This document shows, piece by piece, positions 24,300-35,088 of a stretch of 64,000 bases of DNA. The notes beneath the pieces were generated by a model. That model was not told the DNA's origin and did no database searches. It saw only the letters and a list, made by a program, of their open reading frames with translations. Both the position numbers and the translations under genes were made by a program. This DNA is from a bacterium (GTDB lineage Bacteria; Hinthialibacterota; Hinthialibacteria; OLB16): positions 367,950 to 431,949 of the forward strand of contig JAJVIK010000004.1 in the NCBI GenBank assembly GCA_022072055.1, given 5' to 3'. The stretch's first letter is position 1, and each line of letters opens with the position of its first letter.

Positions 24300-24316
24300 A
24301 ACCCTTGTAAGCGGCC

Positions 24317-24345
24317 TTGCACCAGATTCAACTGGTCCCTAGACT
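24317..24345 (+). promoter_or_regulatory. Possible promoter for the 24353-25957 cassette
   Basis: TTGCAC and TAGACT are separated by 17 bp. The -10 box ends 7 bp before the ATG at 24353, so the transcript would be nearly leaderless, although AGGGGAT also lies before the ATG. Confidence 0.35.
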
Positions 24346-24352
24346 AGGGGAT

Positions 24353-24679
24353 ATGGAGACTCCCGTGGAAACAATCCTTGAGGTAGCGCGTAAGCTGGCG
24401 GAGCATCATGCCAGGATTGAGCCATCCATTCGACGTATTTTCTTGTTCCCCGACACGGACGAAATCCGCCTTGTCGAGGTCGATCAAGATACTTCGCCCA
24501 CCGAGGGAGATGAGATTCACCCGTGGTACTTCAATCCCGATCCTGAAACCGGAGTGTTTTTCCCCTCTGGGGTTGCGGTGATCACTCCCGACGAATGCCT
24601 TCGATTGTCTCCTCCAGCTACTTGGGGGACATGGAAGGACGCCGTCGAGATCTGGCCAACAATCATCCCCCATGGGTAA
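24353..24679 (+). CDS. Conserved hypothetical protein, first gene of a HEPN-like cassette (108 aa)
   Basis: The ATG at 24353 follows AGGGGAT. The protein has a helical N-terminus (ETILEVARKLAEHHARIEPS) and then a strand-rich part (RRIFLFPDTDEIRLVEVDQD, DPETGVFFPSGVAVITPDEC, PATWGTWKDAVEI). Small proteins of this look often sit directly before HEPN-like genes in cyanobacteria and planctomycete-like genomes; that is from memory. The stop overlaps the next gene by 8 bp, so the products are probably made in a fixed ratio. It could be the antitoxin-like or partner subunit. Function not known. Confidence 0.55.
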   Translation: METPVETILEVARKLAEHHARIEPSIRRIFLFPDTDEIRLVEVDQDTSPTEGDEIHPWYFNPDPETGVFFPSGVAVITPDECLRLSPPATWGTWKDAVEIWPTIIPHG

Positions 24680-25160
24680 TCCGTGGCGGGCGGCTTTCCT
24701 TCTACAGGCTCGCTCGGATTTCGACATGGCAAAGGAGCTCCGCAAGGCTGGCGCGCCAGATTGCCACTGGCTTCACTTCCTCCAGATGGCCACCGAGAAG
24801 CTCTCGAAGGGAGTGTCCTGCTCACCAACGAAGATGGATGCGCCTCCGCGTTCACACAGAGGGTTCTCGGTCTTCATCCGAAAGGAGGCGCGGCGGGCAG
24901 AAGGGCTACGCAGATTCCTGAAACTTGAGTTGGATCAATTCCGGCGTAATCTCGAGACTCTGGAACCTATCGTTCATGAGATTGAGCGACTTGCCCCGGC
25001 GATTGCCGGTGATGGGCCGAACGCGGAATACCCATGGGCCGCGCCAGGAATGGTCCAGGCGCCAGTTTCTTACCGTTTCCCGGAGATTACGGTGTGGAAC
25101 GGTCCGCACTTGGACAGGCTGTATCGGCTCCTGGAGGGGTGTTTCAGAGTCTTCCACTGA
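24672..25160 (+). CDS. HEPN-like protein (162 aa)
   Basis: The segment WRAAFLLQARSDFDMAKELR, then CHWLHFLQMATEKLSKGVSC, fits the first helices of HEPN-type proteins, which carry a Q-x-x-E-K-x-x-K motif. A possible R-x-x-x-x-H catalytic motif is not clear; RSHRGF lies near 60. The C-terminal half (NAEYPWAAPGMVQAPVSYRF) is a conserved-looking tail outside the HEPN core. The gene overlaps the preceding small gene. HEPN proteins are often RNases or their inactive relatives in toxin-antitoxin and defence systems; whether this one is active is inference. Confidence 0.5.
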   Translation: MGNPWRAAFLLQARSDFDMAKELRKAGAPDCHWLHFLQMATEKLSKGVSCSPTKMDAPPRSHRGFSVFIRKEARRAEGLRRFLKLELDQFRRNLETLEPIVHEIERLAPAIAGDGPNAEYPWAAPGMVQAPVSYRFPEITVWNGPHLDRLYRLLEGCFRVFH

Positions 25161-25174
25161 CAGAGGCCCGTAAG

Positions 25175-25957
25175 ATGACCTCGCTGATGCTCTCCTCTTT
25201 CATTCTTCTGACCTTGCCGACTGGAATTCCCAACGAGGATCAAGCCGATCAAGTTACCCTCGCGCGTCTCTCATCCGAAATAGACTCGTTCTTCCGCAAA
25301 ATCACAGGAACAGCGGTCGAGTATCTGCATCTGGAGAAGGGCGGAGGGTACTCCCGAATCCATAGGACGGACCTTGGAACGGAAGAAGTATTGGAGACAG
25401 GAACCTGGAAACAGGGTGATAACGAAGAGGCCGTACTTATTTCGAAGACTCGCTACCGTGACATTGTGGTGGAACCACTCAAACTGTTTGTGGGACGCGA
25501 GGACCGCCTGGGGGTCTTGTCCACCGTTCGCGAGCGCCTACTGCGGGTCTTGGATGAAAGTCAGGAACACAGACTCGCTCGGAAGAGGCTCGAAGGGATC
25601 AAGGCGCCAAGTGATCAGTTCTCCGCTGTTGTGGTGTCTGGGACGTGTGGACAGGTGGCTCGCACAACGGTTGAGGCCTTGATCAGAGAGATCGATGCCT
25701 TCCTTGCATCAGATGAGAAGAACCACTTTCACTTCACCCCGATGAAATACAGGGACGTGAACTTCCTCGTTTGGATGGATTCGGAGACCTCATTAAACCG
25801 AAGCCCGAGGGAGATCAAAGAGAGGATCGACGAATCCTACCCACAAAGGCCGCTCAGCATTTGGATTCAGATTGACGAGGCCACCTTCGATAGGAATACA
25901 TCTCGAATCAGCCAGCTCATCTCCAGTTTCTTCGACTTCCTCTCCGGTCAGCGTTGA
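25175..25957 (+). CDS. Hypothetical protein, third gene of the cassette (260 aa)
   Basis: The start at 25175 follows AGAGG and gives a hydrophobic N-terminus (MTSLMLSSFILLTLPTG) that may be a signal peptide. The body is charged and alpha/beta in appearance (LSSEIDSFFRKITGTAVEYL, TRYRDIVVEPLKLFVGREDR, FTPMKYRDVNFLVWMD). No motif identifies it. It lies 14 bp after the HEPN-like gene, so it is probably co-transcribed, and it ends 10 bp past the stop of the convergent esterase gene. Confidence 0.45.
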   Translation: MTSLMLSSFILLTLPTGIPNEDQADQVTLARLSSEIDSFFRKITGTAVEYLHLEKGGGYSRIHRTDLGTEEVLETGTWKQGDNEEAVLISKTRYRDIVVEPLKLFVGREDRLGVLSTVRERLLRVLDESQEHRLARKRLEGIKAPSDQFSAVVVSGTCGQVARTTVEALIREIDAFLASDEKNHFHFTPMKYRDVNFLVWMDSETSLNRSPREIKERIDESYPQRPLSIWIQIDEATFDRNTSRISQLISSFFDFLSGQR

Positions 25958-26826
25958 AGAAACCCAACCTCCCTCAAGAACCCCTCCATCCTCCGGATCG
26001 TGTCCGCGTAGTCCTTCCCCTTCCCTTCCCGGTGGTTGAAGAATCCGTGCCCACGGCCTTCATAGGGGACAAGCTCGCATCGGTTCCCCAGCTCAAGCAT
26101 CCTCTTGGTGAACGATTCGGCCACCTCGAAGGGGACCGTCTCATCGGCGGTTCCATGGAAGATGATCGTGGGCGGAGCGCCGGGTTTGACATGGCGAAGG
26201 GGGGAGGCTCGCTCCGCCTCGGTCCCAAAGCCGCGATCCGTTCGGAGGCGGCTCGTGTCGAGTGCGGGGTTGAAGAGAATGAGAGCATTGGGAACCGCGC
26301 TCACCGACTTGTCGTCGCTTGGCTCATCAAAGGCGTCAATGAACGCGGCGGCGGCGGCGAGATGCCCTCCCGCCGAGCCGCCCGAGGCGACTATCCGATT
26401 GGGATCGACCCCCAGGCTCGCGGAGTGGGCGCGAACCCAGCGGATGGCCGAGCGCGCATCCGCGATGCTCGCCAGCGGAGTGGTCCCGTGACGGTCCCGC
26501 ACCCGGTAGTCCACCGTGATCCCCACCAAACCAAGCTGAGCGAAGTGGCGGCAATGCGGCTCGAACTGGCTCGGATTCCCTTTCGTCCAACCCCCTCCGA
26601 AGAAGAACACCAGGGCGGGTCGAAGCTCCGCTGTGGAGCTCGGCGCCGGTTGGTAAACGGTCAGCGAGAGGGAAACATCCCTGATGGTCTTGTAGACACG
26701 GGTCAAGGGGAAAGGCTGCTCTTCGGCCGCGCGCGCGCCCGGGACACCCCCGGTGAATCCATGGAAGATCAGCCCAAGAAAGGCCAAGTGGGACAGTTGA
26801 AATCCGCGACTCGATCGCGCGCGCAT
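25948..26826 (-). CDS. Secreted alpha/beta hydrolase (BD-FAE / esterase-lipase type)
   Basis: After a signal peptide ending near GARA, the protein has the HSL/BD-FAE style motifs: oxyanion loop FFFGGGWTKG, nucleophile elbow ASGGSAGGHLAAAAAF, the acid in IIFHGTADETVPFE and the His in GRGHGFFNHREGKG. About 292 residues is normal. Enzymes of this group remove acetyl or feruloyl esters from plant or microbial polysaccharides, which fits the many exported glycan-active proteins here. The start at 26826 was chosen because it begins the signal peptide (MRARSSRGFQLSHLAFLGLI); an upstream Met at 26877 is less likely. It is convergent with the HEPN cassette. Confidence 0.8.
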   Translation of the reverse strand: MRARSSRGFQLSHLAFLGLIFHGFTGGVPGARAAEEQPFPLTRVYKTIRDVSLSLTVYQPAPSSTAELRPALVFFFGGGWTKGNPSQFEPHCRHFAQLGLVGITVDYRVRDRHGTTPLASIADARSAIRWVRAHSASLGVDPNRIVASGGSAGGHLAAAAAFIDAFDEPSDDKSVSAVPNALILFNPALDTSRLRTDRGFGTEAERASPLRHVKPGAPPTIIFHGTADETVPFEVAESFTKRMLELGNRCELVPYEGRGHGFFNHREGKGKDYADTIRRMEGFLREVGFLQR

Positions 26827-27034
26827 TCCCCATGGTACCTCAGGAATTCCCGGCGGGGATAGTGCGCTGATACGCATCAGAGACGCCCGAGGCGCTCATC
26901 ATCTGATGACCAATCCGGGGGAAATCGGGCGGGGAATTCACTCATGCCATTAGCAGAAATTGTTTTCCGGAAATCCGCGCGGGTGTAGAATACCTCCTGG
27001 GAAGAACCAGACGAAACGGGAGGAGGGCTTTGCC

Positions 27035-27490
27035 ATGCCGGTCGCGAAATTGAAGGAGTATCTGGACCAGAACCATGTGCGCTATGTGGTGATCATCCAC
27101 TCGCGGGCCTACACCGCGCAGGAGGTCGCCGCCTCGGCCCACATTCCGGGCAAGGAGTTGGCCAAGACTGTCGTGGTGAAAATCGGTGGGAAGATGGCGA
27201 TGGTGGTCCTGCCGGGGTCGCGTCAGGTGGACTTCAAGCGTCTCCGGGAGGAGGCCGGCACCGACCACGCCGAGCTGGCCTCGGAGTCCGAGTTCCGGGA
27301 CCTGTTCCCTGATTGCGAACTGGGCGCGATGCCCCCCTTCGGCAATCTGTATGGGATGGATGTGTATGTGGCGGAGAGCTTGGCCCAAGATGAGGAGATT
27401 GCCTTCAACGCGGGCACGCACACCGAGTTGGTCAAGCTCGCCTACAAGGATTTCGAACGCCTGGTGAAGCCGAAGATGCTGAAGAACTGA
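27035..27490 (+). CDS. YbaK/EbsC-family aminoacyl-tRNA deacylase
   Basis: The 151-residue protein matches the trans-editing family: LKEYLDQNHVRYVVIIHSRA, TAQEVAASAHIPGKELAKTV, the catalytic-site Lys in KTVVVKIGGK, and GAMPPFGNLYGMDVYV with the conserved GxxPPFG loop and IAFNAGTHTELVKL. It would hydrolyse mischarged tRNAs in the cytoplasm. A strong GGGAGGAGG lies nine bases before the ATG at 27035, so the longer reading from 26960 is rejected. It is monocistronic, followed by a hairpin. Confidence 0.88.
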   Translation: MPVAKLKEYLDQNHVRYVVIIHSRAYTAQEVAASAHIPGKELAKTVVVKIGGKMAMVVLPGSRQVDFKRLREEAGTDHAELASESEFRDLFPDCELGAMPPFGNLYGMDVYVAESLAQDEEIAFNAGTHTELVKLAYKDFERLVKPKMLKN

Positions 27491-27500
27491 TCGGGACTTG

Positions 27501-27533
27501 AGAGTCGGGGCGGGGTGAACCCGCCCCGACTCT
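27501..27533. terminator. Perfect GC-rich hairpin between convergent genes
   Basis: AGAGTCGGGGCGGG and CCCGCCCCGACTCT form a perfect 14-bp stem around a GTGAA loop, 10 bp after the deacylase stop and just before the end of the convergent isomerase gene. There is no T-run; it resembles the hairpin at 9336-9362. Confidence 0.65.
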
Positions 27534-27540
27534 CGCCCCT

Positions 27541-28509
27541 TCAGAACCAGGTGGCCTTGGTGGCCTTCTCCTTAATGGTCACGCGCTGGAGGAAGGCGAT
27601 AGCCTTTTCAAGCCCTTCCTTGGCTGACATCAGGCTGTCTTCGTGCTCGATGGAGAGCACATGGTCGTACCCGCAGATTTTGAGTGTCGAGACAAAGTCG
27701 TTCCACCACAGTTCACCGTGGCCATAACCGCAAGTGCGGAAAACCCACGAGCGTTCGAGCAAGTCGCCATAGCTCTTGGTGTCCAGGGTTCCGTTGATGG
27801 CCGCCTTGAGCGGCTCGACACGGGTGTCCTTGGCGTGGCAGTAATGGATCGCGCCCTTGAGTTCGCGGACCGCGGCGATCGGATCGATGCCCTGCCAGAA
27901 GAAGTGGCTCGGGTCGAAGTTGGCGCCGACCGTGGTGCCGCAGGCCTTCCGAAGGCGAAGAACCGTTTCCGGGTTATACACGACGAATCCGGGGTGGGCC
28001 TCAAAGGCGAGCTTGATGCCATGATCGCGGGCGAACTTGGCCTCTTGGGTCCAATAGGGGATCACGACCTCATTCCACTGGTAGTCGAGAATCTGGAGGT
28101 AATCGGGCGGCCAGGCGCAGGTGGCCCAGTTGGGGGTGGTGTCCTTGGGGCTGCCGCCGGGACACCCGGAGAACAGGATCACCACCTTGACCCCGATCTT
28201 CTCGGCCAACTGGATGGTCTTGCGCTGAACCTCATGGCAAGACTTGGCGAAATCCTTGTCCGGGTGAATCGGGTTGCCGTGGCAGGAGAGACCGGAGATG
28301 CGGATCTTGCGGCGCTTGAATTCATCGCACCAATCATCGAGGGCCTTCTTGCTCTTGAGCAGTTCATCGAGGGGACAGTGCGCGTTCCCCGGATAATTGC
28401 CGGTGCCGATCTCAACCCAGTCGATCCCCTGCCCCTTGAGGTAATCGAGGGAATCGCCAAGCGGGACCCCGTTGCCCGCCAGAATCGCTGTAAAGACACC
28501 CACATCCAT
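27541..28509 (-). CDS. Sugar phosphate isomerase/epimerase family TIM-barrel protein
   Basis: The 322-residue protein belongs to the xylose-isomerase-like TIM-barrel family (AP_endonuc_2). It has GQGIDWVEIGTGNYPGNAHC, ISGLSCHGNPIHPD, KVVILFSGCPGG, LAFEAHPGFVVYNPETVLRL, GANFDPSHFFWQGIDPIAAV, IHYCHAKDTRVE and VLSIEHEDSLM, whose Glu, Asp and His residues bind a metal. It probably isomerises or epimerises a sugar or inositol derivative. GGAGG precedes the ATG at 28509; the 51-codon upstream extension has the character of non-coding sequence. No sugar operon adjoins it. Confidence 0.87.
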   Translation of the reverse strand: MDVGVFTAILAGNGVPLGDSLDYLKGQGIDWVEIGTGNYPGNAHCPLDELLKSKKALDDWCDEFKRRKIRISGLSCHGNPIHPDKDFAKSCHEVQRKTIQLAEKIGVKVVILFSGCPGGSPKDTTPNWATCAWPPDYLQILDYQWNEVVIPYWTQEAKFARDHGIKLAFEAHPGFVVYNPETVLRLRKACGTTVGANFDPSHFFWQGIDPIAAVRELKGAIHYCHAKDTRVEPLKAAINGTLDTKSYGDLLERSWVFRTCGYGHGELWWNDFVSTLKICGYDHVLSIEHEDSLMSAKEGLEKAIAFLQRVTIKEKATKATWF

Positions 28510-28681
28510 GATCGGAAACCTCCACGTTGGGATAGGCGGCTCAGACGGCGAACCGTCGAGGGGAATTAGACCACGCGGGTGGGGCGAGATCAACTCCGGG
28601 GAAGGGTCGATTCCAGAGGAAAAGCGCGTGTCGAGGGCCTTAACCCAGACTGGAGCGCACACGCATCATGGCGACTCGGGT

Positions 28682-31600
28682 CTAGAACCGAACGTCAGCC
28701 CGGGCCACGCCCACCGTGGGGAGAATCTGGATGGTTCCGGTGGACGGATCGAACCGGTCACTCGGCTCCCCATTGATCTCGACCGAGCGGATCGGTTTTC
28801 CCTCCGGGTGACGAACCCTAAGGACAATCCGTTTGGGTGGATTGCGCTTGGGCGGCTGGATCTCCGCGCGGATGATTCCCTCGTTGGCCTCCGAACGAAG
28901 CCGGTAGCTGACAGTCCCGAAGGCGGTCGGGGCCTGTTCCACCGCAACCTCCATCCCCTCCTTCAGCCAGTTTGTGGTGACAAACGGCGCGAGCCAAAGC
29001 TCCTCGCCCCGTTCCATCACGAACAGAGTCCGGGTCTGCGCGAGAAACCAGCCGGTTTCATGGGTTTTGTTCCAGCCCCCCATGTTGTGGAAGTGCTCCC
29101 AAAAGGAGAGGTTTTCACGGGACAGAAGGCTGGGGATCGAGTTGAAATAGGAGCGAATGAAGGGCTTCACATCATCACGAAGGGAGTGAAGCTCGGTGAT
29201 TCGCGTGTAGTAGGGCTGGACCTTGGAAAACCCTCCGAGGTTGAACCAATCCGCGCGGTTCCTTTCCTCCGGGTAATCCCCCATGCCGCTTCTCAAGAAC
29301 TGGTCATCCTCCAGGCGCCGCGCCATCCAGTCCGCGAGGTTGGATTGCGGCTCGATGACCCCGAGGGCGAGGAGATAATGCGCGCCGAGTTCCACATCAT
29401 AACACCAGCTCCGATTCCCATCCTCGCCGGGGAAACCCTCGCCTGAAGGTCCGAAGCAGTAGACGGTCGAGGGATCGGCGGGGATAAAAGTCCCATCCGA
29501 AAGCGGGACCGCCGGGGTCCTCGCGACCATCCGGCGGTAGGCGCGAAGGATGTCCTCGCGGAACCCCTCGGCCGACCGAAGCAGGCCCTCCGATTCAGGG
29601 CGCCCGATTTCGGCCAAGGCGCGCGCGGAGTCCCGCAGACCCGCGAGGTAATGCGCGCTGAGCACGAACCGATACGCGAAACGGTTCCAGTCGGCGGCCA
29701 CTCCCGGCGGAAACAGTCCGTACTCGAGAGCCTTTTCGCCCGAGGGAAGCAGGCGCATGGTCTTCTTTCGTTGCGCTTCAATCCAGCGGCAGACTCTTTC
29801 CACCTCAGAGGCGTGGCGCCTCAGCCAGTCGGTTTCGCGCCATAGATGGAAATGCTCCGCGAGAGTCCAGAGATGCCAGCCGGTCCCCATCATGGTGTAT
29901 CCGGTGGTGAGAAACCCCTGGGGGTTGTATTGCTTGATGAAATAATCCAGCGCGCGGCGCGCGAACTCCTCATGCCCCATGCGGCTCATCCCGAGAATCA
30001 CCGAGTGCGCCTCGCTCTCCAGCGGCCCATAGCGGTCCGAGGAGATCCACGCGGCCACGCTTCCATCCGTGGGGTCGTTCCGAGCCGCCAGCAGGCAGTG
30101 GACCTGCGAGGCGCGGATGACATTCTCAAGAAACGGATCGGGGATGTGAATCTTCGCAGAGGATTGGAGGACCTCTTCCCAATAGCTCCGGACGGATTGA
30201 ACCAAACTCTCGGTGGCGGGAAGGTCCGGGAATTCCAGGGGCTTCGGCGCCCATCCGGGGAGGGCAAGGGCGAGACGCGCCGCGCCGCCGGCGGGGAGGG
30301 TGGCTGCGACACGCAACACATCCTGATCGGCGGAGACCGTGAACCCCTCCCGATCATTCCGGGGAATGTAGGCAAGAGGAATCCCCTCGACTTCAACCAC
30401 CTCGCCCTTGTCGGTGGAGCGACACACAGCCTGTTTGCCCTCGACCCGGAATTCCAGATTGAGCGACGCCTCTCTCGGCTCGGCTGAGGGATTCTCAAGG
30501 GTCCATTCGGCCACGCACACCGAGCGCTCATGGAGCCAGGGCGATCCCTCAATTCGCCTTCCCAGCGAGGCGACACATGTCCGCTGGCGGTAGGTCACCC
30601 CTTCCGAGACCAGCTCGATCACCGGAATCGGGAGCCACTCCCCCTCGAGATGGCGACTAACCGCTTCGGTCGGGACTGTGCCGAGGGCGCCGAAGGTCGG
30701 AATCATCCGGCACAGCGGTTTCCAGCTACCCCAGCTCTGGTGGGGATCATCGGCGGTCTGGTTGAAGTCGATCTTCCCGTCTCGATGGGCCGCGAATTTC
30801 CAGTTGTCGCACGCCAGCGAGAGCAGTGTCGGGCCGAGATCCTGGATCGGGTTGTGAACATGCTCCATCGCCGCCTCGAAGGTCTGGTCGGGCATCTCAC
30901 GGACACGCTCCAGCACGGTGCTCCCACTCTCGACGCTCGATGCCACCTCCTCCAGCGCCCTTGGATTCGAGGCGAGTGAGACGAGCACGCCCAGATCGCG
31001 GACATACACTTGCCCGCGCTCCAGGAGGCTTTCCACGGACAGGCCGAAACTCCCGTTTGGCGAGGCGAAGGAAAGAACCGTCCGGTCCCCCTTGTGCGGT
31101 CTTGGGCGACTGTAGCGAACGCGGAGATTCACCGGGTTCCCACGGTCCCAAGACCACTCCAAGCAGGGCGGCGTCTCGCTCCCGGAAATGAACTCCCCGT
31201 TGTAGACGGCGATGCGACCCACTTCCTCATAGTGGCCTCTTGCGGTTTCGACACGGAGTTCGATTTCATCCCAGCGGCTGGGGGTGAAAGCCGAAAGCGA
31301 AGCCACTCGGACAGCGCCTGTGGCCGGGAAAACCCACCGGACCTTCTCCGTGCCATAGACTGGGAATTCGGGATTGGCCTTCCGGTTCACACCGAGCTTC
31401 CAGGATTTCCCCTCGCCCTCGATGGCCCCCGCGAACGGAATCCACTTCCCCTGCCACGGGGATTCTCCGGACCAAAAATCGACACGCGCGTTTTCGCGGG
31501 ATGGGGCATCGGACTCAAACACAATCCCCAGTTCCTTCAACACTCTCCGCTCCGGCCATTCCAGGCCCACGCACACAAACTCGTCCCCGCCGGGAGCGAG

Positions 31601-32299
31601 TTCATACGCCCCCCCCTTGCGGGGGAGCGCGGTTCCAAGAAACAGGTCCTCGAGCGCGAATTCCTGGACTCGATTGTTGCGAGCGCCATCCATCCGCTTG
31701 GGGTCCCAAGCCGAGACGGCTGCAAATGGGGCGATATCGAATGACGCGGCCTCCACCTCCCGGGCTTTCACGCCAGGCTTCCGGACAAGTCGCGCCTCGC
31801 ACCAGTTCGCGCAGTCGCAGTTGATGCCATCCCCGGCATCTGTGACCACCAGGCGCAGGGTGTCCGCCTTTTCAGTTGAGACCTTCAGCGGCAGGGGCGG
31901 ATCGCCATCGCGCAGCACCCCGCTATCGAAACGCTTCTCGCCATCCACGTACACCTGAAAGACCACGCTCCCGGCGCGCCCGTCCTGAGCCTGGACACCG
32001 ACCTCCGCTTCAAAGGTGGAGTACTCGCCCGCCAGATCGAGAACAATCTCTCCCGGCGCGTGATGCCCCAGGCCTCGTGCGTAGGACTTGGCGCCGATTC
32101 GGAGCGGCGCCGGGGCGCGCCCATCGGTGGGCGCGACCGCGGTGTCGATACCCAGCGCTCCCCAACCTTGGGTCAGAACAACCGCGCGCTCATCGAGAAT
32201 CTCGCTCAGGAAATCACCCGGTTCGCAGACGGCGACCGATGCGCTCATGAGCAGGAGCCTGGCGATCTTGGTCACGCGGGGGAGTGGAGGATGAAGCAT
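28682..32299 (-). CDS. Secreted NPCBM-domain, six-hairpin glycosidase-like protein (1205 aa)
   Basis: After a signal peptide ([11 protein letters not shown]) comes an NPCBM carbohydrate-binding module at about 35-175, with [20 protein letters not shown] and [10 protein letters not shown]. Beta-sandwich regions follow. From about 710 an alpha/alpha-toroid domain is recognisable: [99 protein letters not shown]. This fold occurs in GH families such as 63, 78, 95 and related ones; I cannot choose one. The protein likely attacks a complex polysaccharide outside the cell. It is divergent from the histidine kinase gene. Confidence 0.75.
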   Translation of the reverse strand: MLHPPLPRVTKIARLLLMSASVAVCEPGDFLSEILDERAVVLTQGWGALGIDTAVAPTDGRAPAPLRIGAKSYARGLGHHAPGEIVLDLAGEYSTFEAEVGVQAQDGRAGSVVFQVYVDGEKRFDSGVLRDGDPPLPLKVSTEKADTLRLVVTDAGDGINCDCANWCEARLVRKPGVKAREVEAASFDIAPFAAVSAWDPKRMDGARNNRVQEFALEDLFLGTALPRKGGAYELAPGGDEFVCVGLEWPERRVLKELGIVFESDAPSRENARVDFWSGESPWQGKWIPFAGAIEGEGKSWKLGVNRKANPEFPVYGTEKVRWVFPATGAVRVASLSAFTPSRWDEIELRVETARGHYEEVGRIAVYNGEFISGSETPPCLEWSWDRGNPVNLRVRYSRPRPHKGDRTVLSFASPNGSFGLSVESLLERGQVYVRDLGVLVSLASNPRALEEVASSVESGSTVLERVREMPDQTFEAAMEHVHNPIQDLGPTLLSLACDNWKFAAHRDGKIDFNQTADDPHQSWGSWKPLCRMIPTFGALGTVPTEAVSRHLEGEWLPIPVIELVSEGVTYRQRTCVASLGRRIEGSPWLHERSVCVAEWTLENPSAEPREASLNLEFRVEGKQAVCRSTDKGEVVEVEGIPLAYIPRNDREGFTVSADQDVLRVAATLPAGGAARLALALPGWAPKPLEFPDLPATESLVQSVRSYWEEVLQSSAKIHIPDPFLENVIRASQVHCLLAARNDPTDGSVAAWISSDRYGPLESEAHSVILGMSRMGHEEFARRALDYFIKQYNPQGFLTTGYTMMGTGWHLWTLAEHFHLWRETDWLRRHASEVERVCRWIEAQRKKTMRLLPSGEKALEYGLFPPGVAADWNRFAYRFVLSAHYLAGLRDSARALAEIGRPESEGLLRSAEGFREDILRAYRRMVARTPAVPLSDGTFIPADPSTVYCFGPSGEGFPGEDGNRSWCYDVELGAHYLLALGVIEPQSNLADWMARRLEDDQFLRSGMGDYPEERNRADWFNLGGFSKVQPYYTRITELHSLRDDVKPFIRSYFNSIPSLLSRENLSFWEHFHNMGGWNKTHETGWFLAQTRTLFVMERGEELWLAPFVTTNWLKEGMEVAVEQAPTAFGTVSYRLRSEANEGIIRAEIQPPKRNPPKRIVLRVRHPEGKPIRSVEINGEPSDRFDPSTGTIQILPTVGVARADVRF

Positions 32300-32465
32300 T
32301 TCGATCTCCTTGGATGGGAATCGCCGGGGAGTCTACATCACCGGGAGATTCCAGAGGATTCCCATTCCTATTTCGTGGCGCCTCGATTTCCGCTTTCTGA
32401 AATCAGGGGAAGGGGTTACATTACCGAAGAGAGGATGGCTCTGCCTATCAGTCGGGACGCTGCAT

Positions 32466-35006
32466 GTGAAAGAGATCATCAACGCAATCCTGGATTACCA
32501 GTTGGACTGGCTAACCCTGGCACTTGTGGCTTGCGGGGGAATGGCCCTTGCGTTGCGTTGGCTCCGCGGGTTTCCCGATGTGGAGAGAGTCAACCGGCTG
32601 CCCTGGGGACTCCTGTGCGGTTTGCTTGCGCTCGCGTGGGTGGCGGCGGAGTTGGCCGAGAAGATGGAGGTGGTTCAGGTTCGGAGTTTCATGCAAGGAC
32701 TTGCTCCGACCTTCGGGTACGAGTTTGAACGCCATGGGCACTCCAAGTTGTCCCTGGACACCCCCCCCGATGACCCCCTTTACCTCTACCTGATCGACAC
32801 CCAGATCGGCTGGCTAGAGCGGAACCCGCTGGTGGCCGACATCTACACCTTTCGGAAGCGTCCGGATGGGAAAGTCGTGCTCATGGTCGATTCCGAAACG
32901 GACTACAACCACGACGGGAAGTATGAGGGGGACCGAGAGCAACGGACCCCTATCGGAGAGGTCTATGAGGGGCTTGCGGAACCCCTCGAACGAGCCTTTC
33001 GGGGGGAACCCTCCTTCGAAGAAGTCCCTTACACCGATTTTTGGGGAACATGGGTCAGCGCGTTGGAGCCGCTCCATGCCCCCGATGGTTCGCTGGAGGG
33101 GGTCCTCGGAGTGGACTTCGACGCCCGCCACTGGCTGAGGGAGATGATTATCACCCGAGGGGCGGTGCTTGGGGCCTTTGGCTTTTTCGCCGGGGCGCTG
33201 ATCGCCGCCACGGTGGTCCTGTCCCTCGCGCGCGCCGAGGCCAAACGTCAGGCTCGCCTCGCGGAAAAGGAGCGCCGTCACCTGGCTGAGGTGCAGGAGG
33301 CCAAGCGGCGGATCGAGGAGCAGGCCGCGGAGCTTTCGAACCAGTCGCTGGAGCTGCTCCGCGCGCGGGACGAGGCTCAGGCGGCCACCCGCGCCAAGAG
33401 CGAGTTCCTCGCATCGATGAGCCATGAAATCCGGACCCCGATGAACGCGATCATCGGGATGACCGGGCTCTTGCTCGACACTCCGCTGGCTCCCGAACAG
33501 AAGGACTACGCCGAAACGGTCCGAGGCTCCGCGGACGCGCTGCTTTCGCTCATCAACGAAATCCTGGATTTCTCGAAAATCGAGGCGGGGAAAATGGCGT
33601 TCGAGCCGATTTCCTTCGACCTCCGCGCCACTCTTGAGGAGATTGCCGACCTTCTCAGGCCCAAGGCTCTCGAAAGGGGCATCGAGTTTTCATTCCGATT
33701 CGCCCCTGAGATTCCGACCCGGTACATCGGGGATCCGGGACGGATTCGTCAAATCCTCCTCAACCTGGCGGGCAACGCGATCAAGTTCACCGAGACGGGA
33801 CATGTCCTGGTGGAGGTGGATTACCTGAACGCGGATACGGAGAGCCCACTCCTCCGTTTCCAGGTGGAGGACACCGGGATTGGCATTGAGGAAGACAAGA
33901 TCCCGCTCCTCTTTGAGCAGTTCACCCAGGCGGATGCCTCAACCACGCGCCGGTTCGGGGGGACCGGACTGGGGTTGGCGATCAGCAAGCGGCTGGTGGA
34001 GCTGATGGGGGGCGAGATCGGAGTGAGGAGTCGCCCCGGGGATGGCTCCACCTTCTGGTTTACTTTGCCCCTGACAGCGGATGGGAGTCCGCCGCCGCCG
34101 CCGCTTTCCACGGCCGACCTCCGGGGGGTTCGGATCCTTGTGGTGGATGACCTCCCGGTGAATCGGAGAATCCTGGCCGAGCAGCTCGGTTACTGGGGGA
34201 TGCGCTGCGATCTGGCCGCGAGCGGCATCGAGGCGCTGGATTGGGTCAAACGCGCGAACGAGGAGCGCAATCCATACACCGTGTGCCTTCTGGATTACAG
34301 CATGCCGGACATGGATGGGGAGACCTTGGGACGGCGGATTCTCGAACTGAAAGGTTCGGTCTCCCCACGCCTGATACTGCTCACCTCCTCGTCCAACAAG
34401 GGAGACGGTCGCCGATTTGAGGAGGCCGGGTTCTGGGGCTTCTTGTTGAAACCTTGTCGGACCGATGACCTCCGCGCGGTCCTCGAAGGGGTTCTGGGGG
34501 CGAGCGCGGAGGCGCCACCCCCTTCGATCATCACGCGTCACACCGTTCAGGAATCCCGTGTCGCCGCCAAGAAGCTTGCCGAGGAAGGGCTGGAGAGCAA
34601 AAGAAAGTTGCGTGTCCTGCTCGCGGAGGACAATGTGGTCAATCAGAAAGTGGGGGTCCGGATGCTGGAGAAAATCGGTTGCCGGGTGGATGTGGCCGCG
34701 AACGGAAAAGAGGCGGTGGAAATGGCGGAGCGTTTCCCTTACGACCTGATCTTCATGGACTGCCAAATGCCGGAAATGGATGGCTATAAGGCCAGCCAGA
34801 CCATCCGCGCAAAACAACAGACCGGCCATCGGGTGCCGATTGTGGCCATGACCGCCAACGCCATGCAGGGCGACAGAGAGAAGTGTCTCGCGGCGGGCAT
34901 GGATGATTATGTGAGCAAACCGGTGTCCCTGGAGACTCTCCAAGCCACGCTCAACCGTTGGGTCAGCCCGGCCTCGGAAGCGCACGCCTCGGGGTCAGGA
35001 ATCTGA
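32466..35006 (+). CDS. Hybrid sensor histidine kinase with two receiver domains
   Basis: The protein has two N-terminal membrane helices ([40 protein letters not shown]), an external sensor region and a third helix near 235 ([17 protein letters not shown]). A coiled coil leads to the HisKA domain ([14 protein letters not shown], His about 320) and the HATPase domain ([39 protein letters not shown]). Receiver 1 has [11 protein letters not shown] and receiver 2 [14 protein letters not shown], both with complete acidic, Ser/Thr and Lys sites. There is no HPt domain. I chose a GTG at 32466, which begins just before the first helix; the longer frame from 32310 starts with TTG and is poorly supported. 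Confidence 0.88.
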   Translation: MKEIINAILDYQLDWLTLALVACGGMALALRWLRGFPDVERVNRLPWGLLCGLLALAWVAAELAEKMEVVQVRSFMQGLAPTFGYEFERHGHSKLSLDTPPDDPLYLYLIDTQIGWLERNPLVADIYTFRKRPDGKVVLMVDSETDYNHDGKYEGDREQRTPIGEVYEGLAEPLERAFRGEPSFEEVPYTDFWGTWVSALEPLHAPDGSLEGVLGVDFDARHWLREMIITRGAVLGAFGFFAGALIAATVVLSLARAEAKRQARLAEKERRHLAEVQEAKRRIEEQAAELSNQSLELLRARDEAQAATRAKSEFLASMSHEIRTPMNAIIGMTGLLLDTPLAPEQKDYAETVRGSADALLSLINEILDFSKIEAGKMAFEPISFDLRATLEEIADLLRPKALERGIEFSFRFAPEIPTRYIGDPGRIRQILLNLAGNAIKFTETGHVLVEVDYLNADTESPLLRFQVEDTGIGIEEDKIPLLFEQFTQADASTTRRFGGTGLGLAISKRLVELMGGEIGVRSRPGDGSTFWFTLPLTADGSPPPPPLSTADLRGVRILVVDDLPVNRRILAEQLGYWGMRCDLAASGIEALDWVKRANEERNPYTVCLLDYSMPDMDGETLGRRILELKGSVSPRLILLTSSSNKGDGRRFEEAGFWGFLLKPCRTDDLRAVLEGVLGASAEAPPPSIITRHTVQESRVAAKKLAEEGLESKRKLRVLLAEDNVVNQKVGVRMLEKIGCRVDVAANGKEAVEMAERFPYDLIFMDCQMPEMDGYKASQTIRAKQQTGHRVPIVAMTANAMQGDREKCLAAGMDDYVSKPVSLETLQATLNRWVSPASEAHASGSGI

Positions 35007-35088
35007 TTTCCCTGTTGTTGACACCCCATCGAGGCGCGTACAAACTCGCGCGGTTGCACTGAGGCGAGCAAGGCAAGGAGCGAATCGA

